Below are positions 7,823 through 16,824 of a stretch of 64,000 bases of DNA, piece after piece. The DNA is from Pseudaeromonas sharmana (lineage in GTDB: Bacteria; Pseudomonadota; Gammaproteobacteria; Enterobacterales; Aeromonadaceae): the NCBI RefSeq assembly GCF_042649925.1, contig NZ_JBHSAF010000001.1, positions 1 to 64,000 on the forward strand. Direction: 5' to 3'. Both the position numbers and the translations under genes were made by a program. Each line of letters opens with the position of its first letter. Within the stretch, counting starts at the first letter, position 1. The notes below the pieces were generated by a model. That model was not told the DNA's origin, did no database searches, and worked only from the letters and a program-made list of their open reading frames with translations.

Positions 7823-8707
7823 ATGTCCAGTCTGATTGACCGTTTTGTAGATAGCTTGTGGCTTGAGCGTGGCCTGTCGGCCAATACCTTGGCCGCCTAC
7901 CGCAATGACCTGGGCAAGCTGGCGGCGTGGCTGGATCAACACGGCTGTTCGTTGCTGACGCTGCAGGCGCTGGATTTGCAGGCCTATCTGGCCTGGCGCG
8001 TCGATCATGGCTTCAAGGCCACCTCTACCGCGCGTCTGCTGTCGGCGCTGCGCCGTTTCTATCAATATCTGATTCGCGAACAGTTGCGGGCCGATGATCC
8101 GACGGCATTGCTAGCGGGTCCGAAATTGCCACAAAGGTTGCCCAAAGATCTGGACGAACAACAAGTCGAAGCGCTGCTCACCGCTCCGCAGGTTGATAAT
8201 GCGCTCGAGCTGCGCGACAAGGCGATGCTGGAGTTGTTGTACGCCACCGGGTTGCGGGTTTCCGAATTGGTCGGTCTGACCATCGAAAACGTCAGCCTGC
8301 GTCAGGGGGTGGTGCGCGTCGTTGGCAAGGGCAACAAGGAGCGGCTGGTACCGATGGGCGAGGAGGCGCTGTACTGGCTGCAGCAGTATCTGCGTGCGGC
8401 GCGTACCGAGCTGCTCGGCGGTGTCAGTTGTGATGTGTTGTTCCCCTCCAGCCGGGCACAGCAGATGACGCGGCAGACGTTCTGGCACCGCATCAAGCTC
8501 TACGCCGAGCGGGCCGGGATCCGCGTCAACCTCTCCCCGCATACGCTGCGTCACGCCTTCGCTACCCACTTGCTGAACCATGGCGCCGATCTGCGCGTGG
8601 TGCAGATGCTGCTCGGCCACGCCGATCTGACCACCACCCAGATCTACACCCATGTCGCCCGCGAACGCCTCAATGCCCTGCATCAGCAGCATCACCCGCG
8701 GGGCTGA
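7823..8707 (+). CDS. xerD: Site-specific tyrosine recombinase XerD
   Basis: This 294-residue recombinase resolves chromosome dimers at dif together with XerC and FtsK. It has an N-terminal SAM-like core-binding domain (about 1-90) and a C-terminal catalytic domain with all active residues: R145 (ATGLRVSELV), H240 and R243 (PHTLRHAF), H266 (LLGHADLTTT) and nucleophile Y275 (IYTHV). ATG 7823 gives the usual length; an in-frame GTG 6 bases upstream is less likely. The dsbC and recJ genes that follow xerD in E. coli are absent here; the next gene is convergent. Confidence 0.95.
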   Translation: MSSLIDRFVDSLWLERGLSANTLAAYRNDLGKLAAWLDQHGCSLLTLQALDLQAYLAWRVDHGFKATSTARLLSALRRFYQYLIREQLRADDPTALLAGPKLPQRLPKDLDEQQVEALLTAPQVDNALELRDKAMLELLYATGLRVSELVGLTIENVSLRQGVVRVVGKGNKERLVPMGEEALYWLQQYLRAARTELLGGVSCDVLFPSSRAQQMTRQTFWHRIKLYAERAGIRVNLSPHTLRHAFATHLLNHGADLRVVQMLLGHADLTTTQIYTHVARERLNALHQQHHPRG

Positions 8708-8717
8708 GCGGGCTCGG

Positions 8718-9317
8718 TTATAGCGGCAACCCCTCGGACTCGGCTTGTGCCGCCTGTAAAAACGCGCGCAGCAACGCCAGCTTGGGTTCGGCTTCGATCC
8801 GGGCTTGCGGCAGCAGCAGATGCGGCGCCAGCAGCAGTGCCTGCTGCAGCACCGGCAGTATCTGGCTGAAGGTGGCGTAGCGGGTATCGCGCCCCACCTT
8901 GCTCAGGCTGCGCAGCAGGCCGATGGCACCGAGCTGCTCCAGCAGGTCGGCATCATGCAGCAGCTGCGCCTCGATGGCCGTCGGGCGCGCCTCGGGGTGA
9001 TGCTGGGCGATGGCCTCTTGTACCGCGCCGATCTTGTGGGGCGCAAAGCCCCAGCGGGTGAGCAGGCCCGGCACAGTGGCGATGGCGTAGGCGACGTTAT
9101 CCCACTGCGCCAACGCGGCCGGATCGGCCGGACGATGGCCGATGAAGACCCCGAGATCGTGCAGCCAGCAGGCGGCAAACAGGATGTCATCATCAAATAG
9201 CGCATCGCCTGCCAGGCGGCAGGCCAGGGCATAGAGTCGCGGCTGGTGACTGAATTTGTCGCGCGGTTGCGCGTGCTGTGTCAGGTAATGCTGCAGGGCG
9301 TGGCGCCACTCCGACAT
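8718..9317 (-). CDS. HD-domain phosphohydrolase family protein
   Basis: This 199-residue protein carries HD-superfamily metal ligands: an early histidine near HQPRLYALA, the paired WLHDLG, an HH.PEARP stretch, and LLHDADLLEQLG with the late aspartate. Such proteins hydrolyse phosphate esters or nucleotides in the cytoplasm; the substrate is unknown. Start ATG 9317 has AAGGAG 6 bases upstream, which overlaps the 3' side of the accC terminator. It sits 52 bases downstream of accC and may be expressed partly by readthrough. Its stop lies 10 bases from the convergent xerD stop. Confidence 0.8.
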   Translation of the reverse strand: MSEWRHALQHYLTQHAQPRDKFSHQPRLYALACRLAGDALFDDDILFAACWLHDLGVFIGHRPADPAALAQWDNVAYAIATVPGLLTRWGFAPHKIGAVQEAIAQHHPEARPTAIEAQLLHDADLLEQLGAIGLLRSLSKVGRDTRYATFSQILPVLQQALLLAPHLLLPQARIEAEPKLALLRAFLQAAQAESEGLPL

Positions 9318-9329
9318 GGCCGGCTCCTT

Positions 9330-9360
9330 AAAAAACATCAGGCCGCACTGGGCGGCCTGA
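9330..9360 (-). terminator. Terminator after accC (minus strand)
   Basis: On the minus strand CAGGCCGC pairs with GCGGCCTG and is followed by ATGTTTTTT. The T tract abuts the Shine-Dalgarno of the HD-domain gene. Confidence 0.75.
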
Positions 9361-9369
9361 ATCACCGGA

Positions 9370-10710
9370 CTAGAGTCCGAGTTTCTTGTGCAGGTAGTGG
9401 ATGTTGGTTCCACCCTGCTGGAAGTGCTCGTCACGCATGATCTCTTTTTGTAGCGGCACATTGGTCTTGATGCCTTCGACGACAATCTCGTCCAGCGCCT
9501 GGCGCATGCGCGCGATGGCGATGTCACGGTTTTCGCCGTAGCAGATCAGCTTGCCGATCATCGAGTCGTAGTACGGGGGCACTGTGTAGCCGCTGTAGAT
9601 GTGGGAATCCCAGCGTACACCCGGACCGCCCGGCGCGTGGAACCACTCGATCTTGCCGGGCGCCGGCAGGAAGGTGTGGGGATCCTCGGCGTTGATCCGG
9701 CACTCGATGGCATGACCCTTCATGCGGATGTCTTCCTGCTTGATGGTCAGCGGCTGGCCGGCGGCGATCTTCAGCTGTTCCTTGATCAGGTCGATGCCGG
9801 TTACCAGTTCGGTCACCGGGTGCTCAACCTGGATACGGGTGTTCATTTCGATGAAATAGAACTCGCCGTTCTCGTACAGGAACTCGAAGGTGCCGGCGCC
9901 ACGGTAGCCGATCTCCAGACAGGCACGCACGCAACGCTCGCCGATGAACTTGCGCATCTCTTCGGTGATGCCCGGAGCCGGCGCCTCTTCTACCACCTTC
10001 TGGTGGCGACGCTGCATCGAGCAGTCGCGTTCGCCCAGATACAGGGCATTGCCCTGGCCGTCGGCCAGTACCTGGATCTCGATGTGGCGCGGGTTCTCCA
10101 GGTACTTCTCCATGTAGACCATGTCGTTGTTGAAGAACTGGCCCGCTTCGGACTTGGTCAACGCGATGGCGTTCACCAGCTCGGCTTCGGCACGCACCAC
10201 ACGCATACCGCGACCACCGCCGCCACCGGCGGCCTTGATGATCACCGGATAGCCGATGCGCTTGGCGATGGCGGCATTTTCCTTGGCATCATCGCCAATG
10301 GGACCACCTGAGCCCGGCACGCAGGGCACACCGGCCTTCTTCATCGCATTGATGGCCGAGACCTTGTCTCCCATCAGGCGAATGGTATCGGCTCTGGGGC
10401 CGACGAAGATAAAGCCGGATTTTTCCACCTGTTCGGCGAAATCGGCGTTTTCGGAGAGGAAACCGTAACCCGGGTGGATCGCCACGGCACCGGTCACTTC
10501 GGCGGCGGCAATCAGCGACGGCACATTCAGGTAAGACTCCTTGGCCGACGGCTTGCCGATACAGATGGTCTCGTCGGCCAGCTTGACGTGCTTGAGATCG
10601 CGGTCCGCGGTTGAGTGAACCGCCACCGTCTTGATACCCAGCTCCTTGCAGGCACGCAGGATACGCAGCGCAATCTCACCGCGGTTGGCGATGACTACTT
10701 TGTCCAACAT
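9370..10710 (-). CDS. accC: Biotin carboxylase subunit of acetyl-CoA carboxylase
   Basis: This 446-residue ATP-dependent enzyme carboxylates the biotin on AccB, the first half-reaction of malonyl-CoA synthesis. The MLDKVVIANRGEIALRILRA start, the glycine-rich ATP-grasp loop KAAGGGGGRGMR, the EKYLENPRHIEIQ segment and FIEMNTRIQVEHPVTE catalytic region are all intact. It lies 13 bases after accB in the aroQ-accB-accC operon. Confidence 0.97.
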   Translation of the reverse strand: MLDKVVIANRGEIALRILRACKELGIKTVAVHSTADRDLKHVKLADETICIGKPSAKESYLNVPSLIAAAEVTGAVAIHPGYGFLSENADFAEQVEKSGFIFVGPRADTIRLMGDKVSAINAMKKAGVPCVPGSGGPIGDDAKENAAIAKRIGYPVIIKAAGGGGGRGMRVVRAEAELVNAIALTKSEAGQFFNNDMVYMEKYLENPRHIEIQVLADGQGNALYLGERDCSMQRRHQKVVEEAPAPGITEEMRKFIGERCVRACLEIGYRGAGTFEFLYENGEFYFIEMNTRIQVEHPVTELVTGIDLIKEQLKIAAGQPLTIKQEDIRMKGHAIECRINAEDPHTFLPAPGKIEWFHAPGGPGVRWDSHIYSGYTVPPYYDSMIGKLICYGENRDIAIARMRQALDEIVVEGIKTNVPLQKEIMRDEHFQQGGTNIHYLHKKLGL

Positions 10711-10723
10711 GGTCAGACACCCC

Positions 10724-11164
10724 TTATTCGATGATGAACAGCGGCTGATCGAACTCGACGGTTTCGCCGTTGTTGACGAGGATGCTCTTGATGACGCCGG
10801 CCTTGTCAGACTGGATCTGGTTCATCATCTTCATCGCTTCGACGATGCACAATGCATCACCGACCTTGACCTGGCTGCCTTCCTCGATGAAAGGACCGGC
10901 ATCCGGGCTGGCGGAGCGGTAGAAGGTACCGACCATCGGAGAACGCACGACATGACCGCTCAGGGCCGGAGCTGCGGCAGCAGCAGGCGCGGCGGCAGGC
11001 GCCGCAGCCGGTGCCATCGCTACTTGCGGCGCGGCATAGGCAACCGGAGCCGCCACGACACCACGACTGATTCGGACCGATTCTTCACCTTCGGTGATTT
11101 CCAGTTCGGCGATGCCGGACTCTTCAACCAGTTCAATCAGCTTCTTGATTTTACGGATATCCAT
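10724..11164 (-). CDS. accB: Biotin carboxyl carrier protein of acetyl-CoA carboxylase
   Basis: This protein of about 146 residues carries the biotin that shuttles carboxyl groups from AccC to the transferase. The N-terminal MDIRKIKKLIELVEESGI segment, an Ala/Pro-rich flexible linker, and the C-terminal biotinyl domain with EAMKMMNQI (the lysine is biotinylated) are present. I chose ATG 11164, which matches the conserved MDIRK start and has AGAGA upstream; ATG 11170 would add two residues. It is second in aroQ-accB-accC. Confidence 0.96.
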   Translation of the reverse strand: MDIRKIKKLIELVEESGIAELEITEGEESVRISRGVVAAPVAYAAPQVAMAPAAAPAAAPAAAAAPALSGHVVRSPMVGTFYRSASPDAGPFIEEGSQVKVGDALCIVEAMKMMNQIQSDKAGVIKSILVNNGETVEFDQPLFIIE

Positions 11165-11192
11165 TTGCATTCTCTGTCAACTTCTCTAGCTG

Positions 11193-11648
11193 TTAGTTGG
11201 AAGACCGGCGCAGGGTGCGCACGGCCGCTAGTAAAGCAAATTCATAGCCATCGGCTCCGAGGCCGCAGATCACTCCCTTGGCCACATCGGACAGGTAAGA
11301 GTGATGGCGGAACGGCTCACGGGCGTGGACATTGGAGAGGTGGATCTCGATAAACGGGATGGCCACCCCCAGCAAGGCATCACGCAGTGCCACGCTGGTA
11401 TGGGTAAAGGCCGCCGGATTAATCAGGATAAAATCGACCTGACCCATCGCCTGGTGGATGGTGTCCAGCAGCGTAGCTTCGGCATTCGACTGGCAATGGA
11501 GCAACTCCACGTCCAGCTCTGCCGCGCGTTGTTGCAAGCGGGCAACAATGTCGTCGAGGGTATCGGCACCATAGATAGCCGGCTCGCGTTTCCCCAGCAG
11601 ATTCAGGTTGGGGCCATTCAGCAGCAGGATACGTTTTTTTGCGGCCAT
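11193..11648 (-). CDS. aroQ: 3-dehydroquinate dehydratase, type II
   Basis: This 151-residue enzyme performs the third step of the shikimate pathway. The N-terminal ILLLNGPNLNLLGKREP motif with its catalytic tyrosine region (IYG), the FILINPAAFTHTSVALRDAL segment and the IEIHLSNVHAREPFRHHS active site are complete. I prefer ATG 11648, with GAGGA about 10 bases upstream, over ATG 11672, which lacks a Shine-Dalgarno. It leads the aroQ-accB-accC operon. Confidence 0.95.
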   Translation of the reverse strand: MAAKKRILLLNGPNLNLLGKREPAIYGADTLDDIVARLQQRAAELDVELLHCQSNAEATLLDTIHQAMGQVDFILINPAAFTHTSVALRDALLGVAIPFIEIHLSNVHAREPFRHHSYLSDVAKGVICGLGADGYEFALLAAVRTLRRSSN

Positions 11649-11966
11649 CGTGCAGTTATCCTCGGCAATCATGCGGCGATCTTACCAAAAACTGGGATTA
11701 AATCACCTGTTGTCCATTTTTTAGGCTTTGAGTTGCCTGCCAGCAAGCGAAACTTCGCAATTATAGTGATTTCGTGAAAATTGGCAGCACTTTACTGGTC
11801 TAATCACTACAAGAAGACCCTTGGAGCTCGAATTTGGTTCCCTAACGAATGGCAGAGTGGACGTTTTTAGCGCAATTGTTGCCATCCTGTGCTATTCAGT
11901 CGCCGGTCAGCAAGGTAGAATGTGACCAACCCCCCAATATCATTACGCTAGAGTCAGGAGAAAGGG
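11649..11966. other. Divergent promoter region between aroQ and glyA
   Basis: No gene is supported. Promoters for both divergent units must lie here, but I cannot point to convincing hexamers and see no PurR or MetR consensus site of the E. coli glyA type. Confidence 0.5.
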
Positions 11967-13220
11967 ATGCTGAAGCGTGACATGAACATTGCCGATTACG
12001 ATGCCGAGCTGTGGGCGGCGATCACCGATGAAACCGTGCGTCAGGAAGAGCACATCGAACTGATTGCCTCCGAAAACTACACCAGCCCACGCGTAATGCA
12101 GGCCCAGGGTTCACAGCTGACCAACAAGTATGCCGAAGGCTATCCAGGCAAGCGCTACTACGGCGGTTGCGAATACGTCGACATCGTCGAGTCGCTAGCT
12201 ATCGAACGCGCAAAGCAGCTCTTTGGTGCGACCTACGCAAACGTTCAACCGCACTCCGGCTCACAAGCCAACAGCGCCGTGTATATGGCTCTGCTGCAAC
12301 CGGGCGATAAAGTGTTGGGTATGAACCTGGCCCACGGTGGTCACCTGACTCACGGCTCTCCGGTCAACTTCTCCGGCAAGCTGTATGACATCATTCCTTA
12401 CGGTATCGACGAGACGGGCAAGATCGACTACGTCGAGCTGGAACGTCTGGCGCTGGAACACAAGCCGAAGATGATCATCGGTGGTTTCTCGGCCTACTCT
12501 GGCATCGTTGATTGGGCCAAACTGCGTGAAATCGCCGACAAGATCGGGGCTTACCTGTTCGTCGACATGGCTCACGTTGCCGGTCTGGTTGCGGCGGGTG
12601 TCTACCCGACCCCGGTTCCACATGCCCACGTCGTCACCTCTACCACTCACAAGACGCTGGCTGGTCCGCGCGGTGGTCTGATCCTCTCTGCCGAAAACGA
12701 CGAAGAGCTGTACAAGAAGCTCAATTCTGCCGTCTTCCCGGGTGGTCAGGGTGGTCCGCTGATGCACGTTATCGCCGGCAAGGCTGTTGCGTTCAAAGAA
12801 GCGATGGAGCCGGAGTTCAAGGCGCTGCAGCAGCAGGTCGTCAAGAACGCCAAGGCGATGGTCGAGGTGATCAAGTCTCGCGGTTACAAGATCGTCTCCG
12901 GTGGTACCGATAACCACCTGTTCCTGATCGACCTGACCGACAAGGAACTGACCGGTAAGGATGCCGATGCCGCACTGGGCAAAGCCAACATCACGGTCAA
13001 CAAGAACTCGGTACCAAACGATCCGCGCTCTCCGTTCGTGACCTCCGGTATCCGTATCGGTTCGCCGGCGATCAGCCGTCGTGGTTTCAAGGAAGGCGAA
13101 GCCCGTGAACTGGCTGGCTGGATCTGTGACGTGCTGGATAACGCCGCGGATGAGAAGGTGCTGGCGGATACGCGTGAGAAGGTACTGGATATCTGTCGCC
13201 GTTTCCCTGTCTACGCCTGA
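11967..13220 (+). CDS. glyA: Serine hydroxymethyltransferase
   Basis: This 417-residue PLP enzyme converts serine and tetrahydrofolate to glycine and methylene-tetrahydrofolate, the main source of one-carbon units. The N-terminal IELIASENYTSP block, the YGGCEYVD segment, HVAGLVAAG and the PLP-lysine motif STTHKTLAGPRGG are all present. AGGAGAAAGGG lies just before ATG 11967. It is followed by its own terminator, so it is monocistronic although the nrdR-rib cluster begins next. Confidence 0.97.
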   Translation: MLKRDMNIADYDAELWAAITDETVRQEEHIELIASENYTSPRVMQAQGSQLTNKYAEGYPGKRYYGGCEYVDIVESLAIERAKQLFGATYANVQPHSGSQANSAVYMALLQPGDKVLGMNLAHGGHLTHGSPVNFSGKLYDIIPYGIDETGKIDYVELERLALEHKPKMIIGGFSAYSGIVDWAKLREIADKIGAYLFVDMAHVAGLVAAGVYPTPVPHAHVVTSTTHKTLAGPRGGLILSAENDEELYKKLNSAVFPGGQGGPLMHVIAGKAVAFKEAMEPEFKALQQQVVKNAKAMVEVIKSRGYKIVSGGTDNHLFLIDLTDKELTGKDADAALGKANITVNKNSVPNDPRSPFVTSGIRIGSPAISRRGFKEGEARELAGWICDVLDNAADEKVLADTREKVLDICRRFPVYA

Positions 13221-13240
13221 GTCTGATTGTCGTGATATCG

Positions 13241-13269
13241 AAGAGCCGCTGATGCGGCTCTTTGCTTTT
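13241..13269 (+). terminator. Rho-independent terminator after glyA
   Basis: AAGAGCCGC / GCGGCTCTT stem with a TGAT loop, followed by TGCTTTT. Confidence 0.88.
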
Positions 13270-13361
13270 CTGCTGTGGCCAGTGCACCGGAGTGGGTTCA
13301 ACCGGTTAGGGTGGCTCTGTTACACTGCAGTATCTGATTGACGGCGAGGAGTCCGCAGCCC

Positions 13362-13811
13362 ATGCATTGTCCCTTCTGTAATGCCGATGATACCAAGGTG
13401 ATTGATTCGCGTCTGGTGGCCGAGGGGCATCAGGTGCGTCGTCGCCGCGAGTGTGTCGAATGTCATGAACGTTTTACCACGTTCGAAAGTGCTGAGCTGG
13501 TGATGCCGCGGGTGATCAAGAGCAATGGCAGCCGCGAACCCTTCAATGAGGACAAGCTCAGGGGCGGAATCCAGCGGGCGCTGGAAAAGCGGCCGGTCAG
13601 CATGGAGTCGGTGGAGGAGAGTCTGAACCGCATTGAATCGCGCTTGCGCGCTACCGGTGAACGTGAGGTGGATGCCAAGCTGATCGGTAATCTGGTGATG
13701 GAGGAGCTCAAGATCCTCGACAAGGTCGCCTATATCCGGTTTGCCTCTGTCTACCGTAGTTTTGAGGACATTCGTGAATTCGGCGAAGAGATTGCCAAGC
13801 TGGAGAGGTAA
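13362..13811 (+). CDS. nrdR: Transcriptional repressor NrdR
   Basis: This 149-residue ATP/dATP-sensing repressor of ribonucleotide reductase genes starts with a zinc ribbon (C3, C6, C31, C34) and continues with an ATP-cone domain (VIKSNGSREPFNEDKLRGGI). ATG 13362 has GGAG upstream and gives the conserved MHCPFC start. It leads the riboflavin cluster, two bases before ribD, the usual arrangement. A likely target in this window is nrdJa. Confidence 0.97.
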   Translation: MHCPFCNADDTKVIDSRLVAEGHQVRRRRECVECHERFTTFESAELVMPRVIKSNGSREPFNEDKLRGGIQRALEKRPVSMESVEESLNRIESRLRATGEREVDAKLIGNLVMEELKILDKVAYIRFASVYRSFEDIREFGEEIAKLER

Positions 13812-13813
13812 GT

Positions 13814-14938
13814 ATGTCACAACGGGATCGCGACTGGATGCAGCGGGCCTTGATGCTGGCTGCGCACGGTATCTACACCACCCATCCCAATCCGAATGTG
13901 GGGTGCGTGCTGGTCGATGCCGATGGCGTGGTGGTGGGTGAGGGCTGGCATCACAAGGCTGGCGAGCCCCATGCCGAAGTCCATGCGCTGCGCCAGGCCG
14001 GGCTCAACGCGCGCGGTGCCACGGCCTATGTGACACTGGAACCCTGTTCACATTTTGGGCGTACGCCGCCCTGTGCACTGGCTCTGATTGAGGCAGGTGT
14101 GAAACGAGTTGTGGTGGCGATGCAGGATCCCAATCCGTTGGTGGCGGGACGAGGCCTGCAGATGCTGCAGCAGGCCGGGATCGCGGTCTGCTGCGGCGTG
14201 ATGCAGGCTGAGGCCGAGGCCATCAATCTCGGTTTTCTCAAGCGGATGCGTACCGGATTGCCCTATGTCCGCTTGAAGCTGGCAGCATCGCTGGATGGGC
14301 GCACCGCGCTGGCCAACGGCCAGAGCCAGTGGATCACCGGCCCCGCAGCGCGACGTGATGTCCAAGCCTGGCGGGCGCGTAGCAGCGTTATATTGTCCGG
14401 TGCCGATACGGTGCTCAGCGATAATCCCTCGCTGAACGTGCGTTGGGATGAACTGCCCGCAGAGGTACAGTCTGTCTATCCATACCAGGCGTTGCGCCAG
14501 CCGTTGCGCGTCTTGGTGGATGGCCGAGGCCGGATCCCGGCCTCGGCAAAATTGTTCTCGCTGCCGGGGGAGGTCTTGGTGGCCCGGCAACAGGCTGTGG
14601 CGGCCTGGCCACAGGCATTGACCGAGTGGATTGGGCCGACGGCCGACAATGGCAAACTGGATCTGCAAGCCTTGATGCAGGAGTTGGGGCGTCGAGGCTG
14701 CAATGAGGTTTGGGTCGAAGCCGGGCGTCAATTGGCCGGGGCGCTATTACAGGCCGGCTTGGTAGATGAATTGTTGCTTTATCTGGCTCCCAAGGTGCTG
14801 GGGGACTCGGCGCTGGGCTTGTTGCACATTGCTGAATTGGATTCTTTGGCGCAAGCCCCGCAGTTGATCTGGCACGATGTGCAGCAGATCGGTGATGACC
14901 TGCGATTGACGCTGCGTCCGGCAGTGAAGGAGAAGTAA
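13814..14938 (+). CDS. ribD: Bifunctional pyrimidine deaminase/reductase of riboflavin synthesis
   Basis: The protein has 374 residues. The N-terminal deaminase carries zinc motifs HAEVHAL and PCSHFGRTPPC; the C-terminal reductase begins near RLKLAASLDGRTAL. Together they perform the second and third steps from GTP towards lumazine. It follows nrdR by 2 bases and precedes ribE by 1, so the cluster is co-transcribed. Confidence 0.96.
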   Translation: MSQRDRDWMQRALMLAAHGIYTTHPNPNVGCVLVDADGVVVGEGWHHKAGEPHAEVHALRQAGLNARGATAYVTLEPCSHFGRTPPCALALIEAGVKRVVVAMQDPNPLVAGRGLQMLQQAGIAVCCGVMQAEAEAINLGFLKRMRTGLPYVRLKLAASLDGRTALANGQSQWITGPAARRDVQAWRARSSVILSGADTVLSDNPSLNVRWDELPAEVQSVYPYQALRQPLRVLVDGRGRIPASAKLFSLPGEVLVARQQAVAAWPQALTEWIGPTADNGKLDLQALMQELGRRGCNEVWVEAGRQLAGALLQAGLVDELLLYLAPKVLGDSALGLLHIAELDSLAQAPQLIWHDVQQIGDDLRLTLRPAVKEK

Positions 14939-14939
14939 G

Positions 14940-15602
14940 ATGTTTACCGGAATCATCGAGGCAGTTGGCGAGATTGTCAGCATGCAGAGCAAGGGGGCGG
15001 ATGTGTCGTTGCGCGTTCGCAGCGGTACACTCGATCTGGCGGACGTCAAGTTGGGTGACTCCATCGCCACCAATGGTGTCTGTCTGACCGTGGTCGCGTT
15101 GCCGGGGGATGGTTATGTAGCCGATGTGTCGGCAGAGACCATAGCGCGCACCGGCTTTGCCCACTACCGGAAAGGTCAGCGCGTCAATCTTGAAAAGGCT
15201 CTGCAACCGAGCAGCCGGCTTGGCGGACATCTGGTATCCGGGCACGTCGACGGTGTTGGTGAAGTGGTGGCGGTCTCACCGCTCGGGCGGGCCATGGAGT
15301 ACTGGATTGCGGCACCAGGCGAACTTGCCCGTTATATTGCAGAGAAAGGCTCCATTACCGTCGATGGAATCAGCCTGACGGTAAACAGTGTCGAGGGGGC
15401 GCGTTTTCGCCTGACAATCGTCCCGCATACCTCACAGCAGACCACGGTGGCTGAGTGGAAAGTCGGGACGCGTGTCAATCTGGAGGTGGATGTCATCGCG
15501 CGTTATCTGGAACGTCTGGTCTTGGGTGACAAGGCGGCAGAGCCGCAAACCCAAAGCGGTGTGACGTTGGCGATGTTGGCAGAACAGGGTTTCATGCGTT
15601 GA
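14940..15602 (+). CDS. ribE: Riboflavin synthase alpha chain
   Basis: This 220-residue enzyme dismutates two 6,7-dimethyl-8-ribityllumazine molecules to riboflavin. Both tandem lumazine-binding repeats are visible: MFTGIIEAVG...GVCLTV and GHLVSGHVDGVG...GISLTVN. It is also called ribC in E. coli. It is tightly packed after ribD and before ribB. Confidence 0.95.
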   Translation: MFTGIIEAVGEIVSMQSKGADVSLRVRSGTLDLADVKLGDSIATNGVCLTVVALPGDGYVADVSAETIARTGFAHYRKGQRVNLEKALQPSSRLGGHLVSGHVDGVGEVVAVSPLGRAMEYWIAAPGELARYIAEKGSITVDGISLTVNSVEGARFRLTIVPHTSQQTTVAEWKVGTRVNLEVDVIARYLERLVLGDKAAEPQTQSGVTLAMLAEQGFMR

Positions 15603-15624
15603 GTAACGCTAAGGATGAATCGAA

Positions 15625-16719
15625 ATGGCATTAAGCACTACCGCGGAAATCATTGAGGAATTTCGTCAAGGCCGCATGGTCATCCTGATGGATGACGAAG
15701 ATCGGGAAAATGAAGGCGATCTGATTATGGCCGCCAGCATGGTGCGTCCTGAGGATATTAACTTCATGGCGCGTTATGGTCGCGGGCTTATCTGCCTGAC
15801 GTTGACGCGCGAGCGTTGTCAGCGTTTGAGTCTGCCGCTTATGGTGGGCAACAATGGCGCTCAGTTCTCGACCAACTTTACGGTTAGCATCGAGGCCGCG
15901 GAAGGGGTCAGTACCGGCATCTCGGCAGCAGATCGCGCGCGCACTGTGCTTGCGGCGGTGGCGCCGGAGGCTAAAGCCAGTGATCTGGTACAACCGGGGC
16001 ATATTTTCCCGTTGATGGCGCAACCCGGCGGGGTGCTGACCCGTGCCGGTCACACCGAGGCCGGTTGTGATCTGGCGCGGTTGGCCGGGCTGGAGCCGGC
16101 GGCGGTCATCGTCGAGATCCTCAATGAGGACGGTACCATGGCGCGGCGTCCGGATTTGGAAAAGTTTGCCGCCGAGCATGGTATCAAGTTGGGGACCATT
16201 GCCGATCTGATTGAGTACCGCAATCAACACGAGACGACGGTGGTCGAAGTGGCTCGGGCGATGTTACCGACCGAACACGGCGAGTTTGAGCTGGTGACCT
16301 TCCGTGACACCATCGATAACCAGTTGCACTTTGCATTGTGCAAAGGTGCGGTCAGCAGTCAGGACGCGCCGCTGGTGCGAGTACATCTCCATGATTTCTT
16401 CCGTGATGTATTGCTCAGCGATCGGCTGGCAGCGCGTAGCTGGCCAATTCCCAAGGCGATGGCCAAGATCGCCCAGGAAGGCGGTGTGCTCGTCGTGCTG
16501 GGACATGACGGTGGACAGCAGGAGCTGCTGGCTCAAGTAGAGCAACTTGCCGCCGGAGCGGCTGCGCCGAAACGGGCGCAAGCATCCCGTCGGGTGGGTG
16601 TTGGCTCGCAGATCCTCAAGGCGCTGGGGGTCACCCAGATGCGGCTGTTGAGCAGTCCTACGCGTTACCATGCCCTGTCCGGCTTTGGCCTGGAAGTTGT
16701 GGAATATCTGTCGGAATGA
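15625..16719 (+). CDS. ribB: 3,4-dihydroxy-2-butanone 4-phosphate synthase with degenerate GTP cyclohydrolase II-like domain
   Basis: This 364-residue protein resembles RibBA. Residues 1-200 are a complete butanone-phosphate synthase (DDEDRENEGDLI, GHTEAGCDLARLAG). The C-terminal domain aligns with GTP cyclohydrolase II, but the zinc-cysteine block (normally SECLTGD...RCDCG) reads HLHDFFRDVLLSD, with no cysteines, so cyclohydrolase activity is not expected. This matches the RibBX form reported in Shewanella and relatives. A separate ribA would be needed elsewhere. No FMN riboswitch precedes it. Confidence 0.93.
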   Translation: MALSTTAEIIEEFRQGRMVILMDDEDRENEGDLIMAASMVRPEDINFMARYGRGLICLTLTRERCQRLSLPLMVGNNGAQFSTNFTVSIEAAEGVSTGISAADRARTVLAAVAPEAKASDLVQPGHIFPLMAQPGGVLTRAGHTEAGCDLARLAGLEPAAVIVEILNEDGTMARRPDLEKFAAEHGIKLGTIADLIEYRNQHETTVVEVARAMLPTEHGEFELVTFRDTIDNQLHFALCKGAVSSQDAPLVRVHLHDFFRDVLLSDRLAARSWPIPKAMAKIAQEGGVLVVLGHDGGQQELLAQVEQLAAGAAAPKRAQASRRVGVGSQILKALGVTQMRLLSSPTRYHALSGFGLEVVEYLSE

Positions 16720-16824
16720 CCCGACTGCGCCGGGTAAATGTGTGTGACCCGGCGCACAGGCTTTTGTCAACGCCGTCTTGTGCTAGAATACGCGCACTTT
16801 CACGCCATACAGACAGGATTTCCC

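Noticed and set aside
11649..11966. PurR or MetR operator before glyA as in E. coli
   Set aside because: No site close to the known consensus is visible.
15603..15624. FMN riboswitch before ribB
   Set aside because: Only 22 bases separate ribE and ribB; no RFN element fits here or in front of nrdR-ribD.
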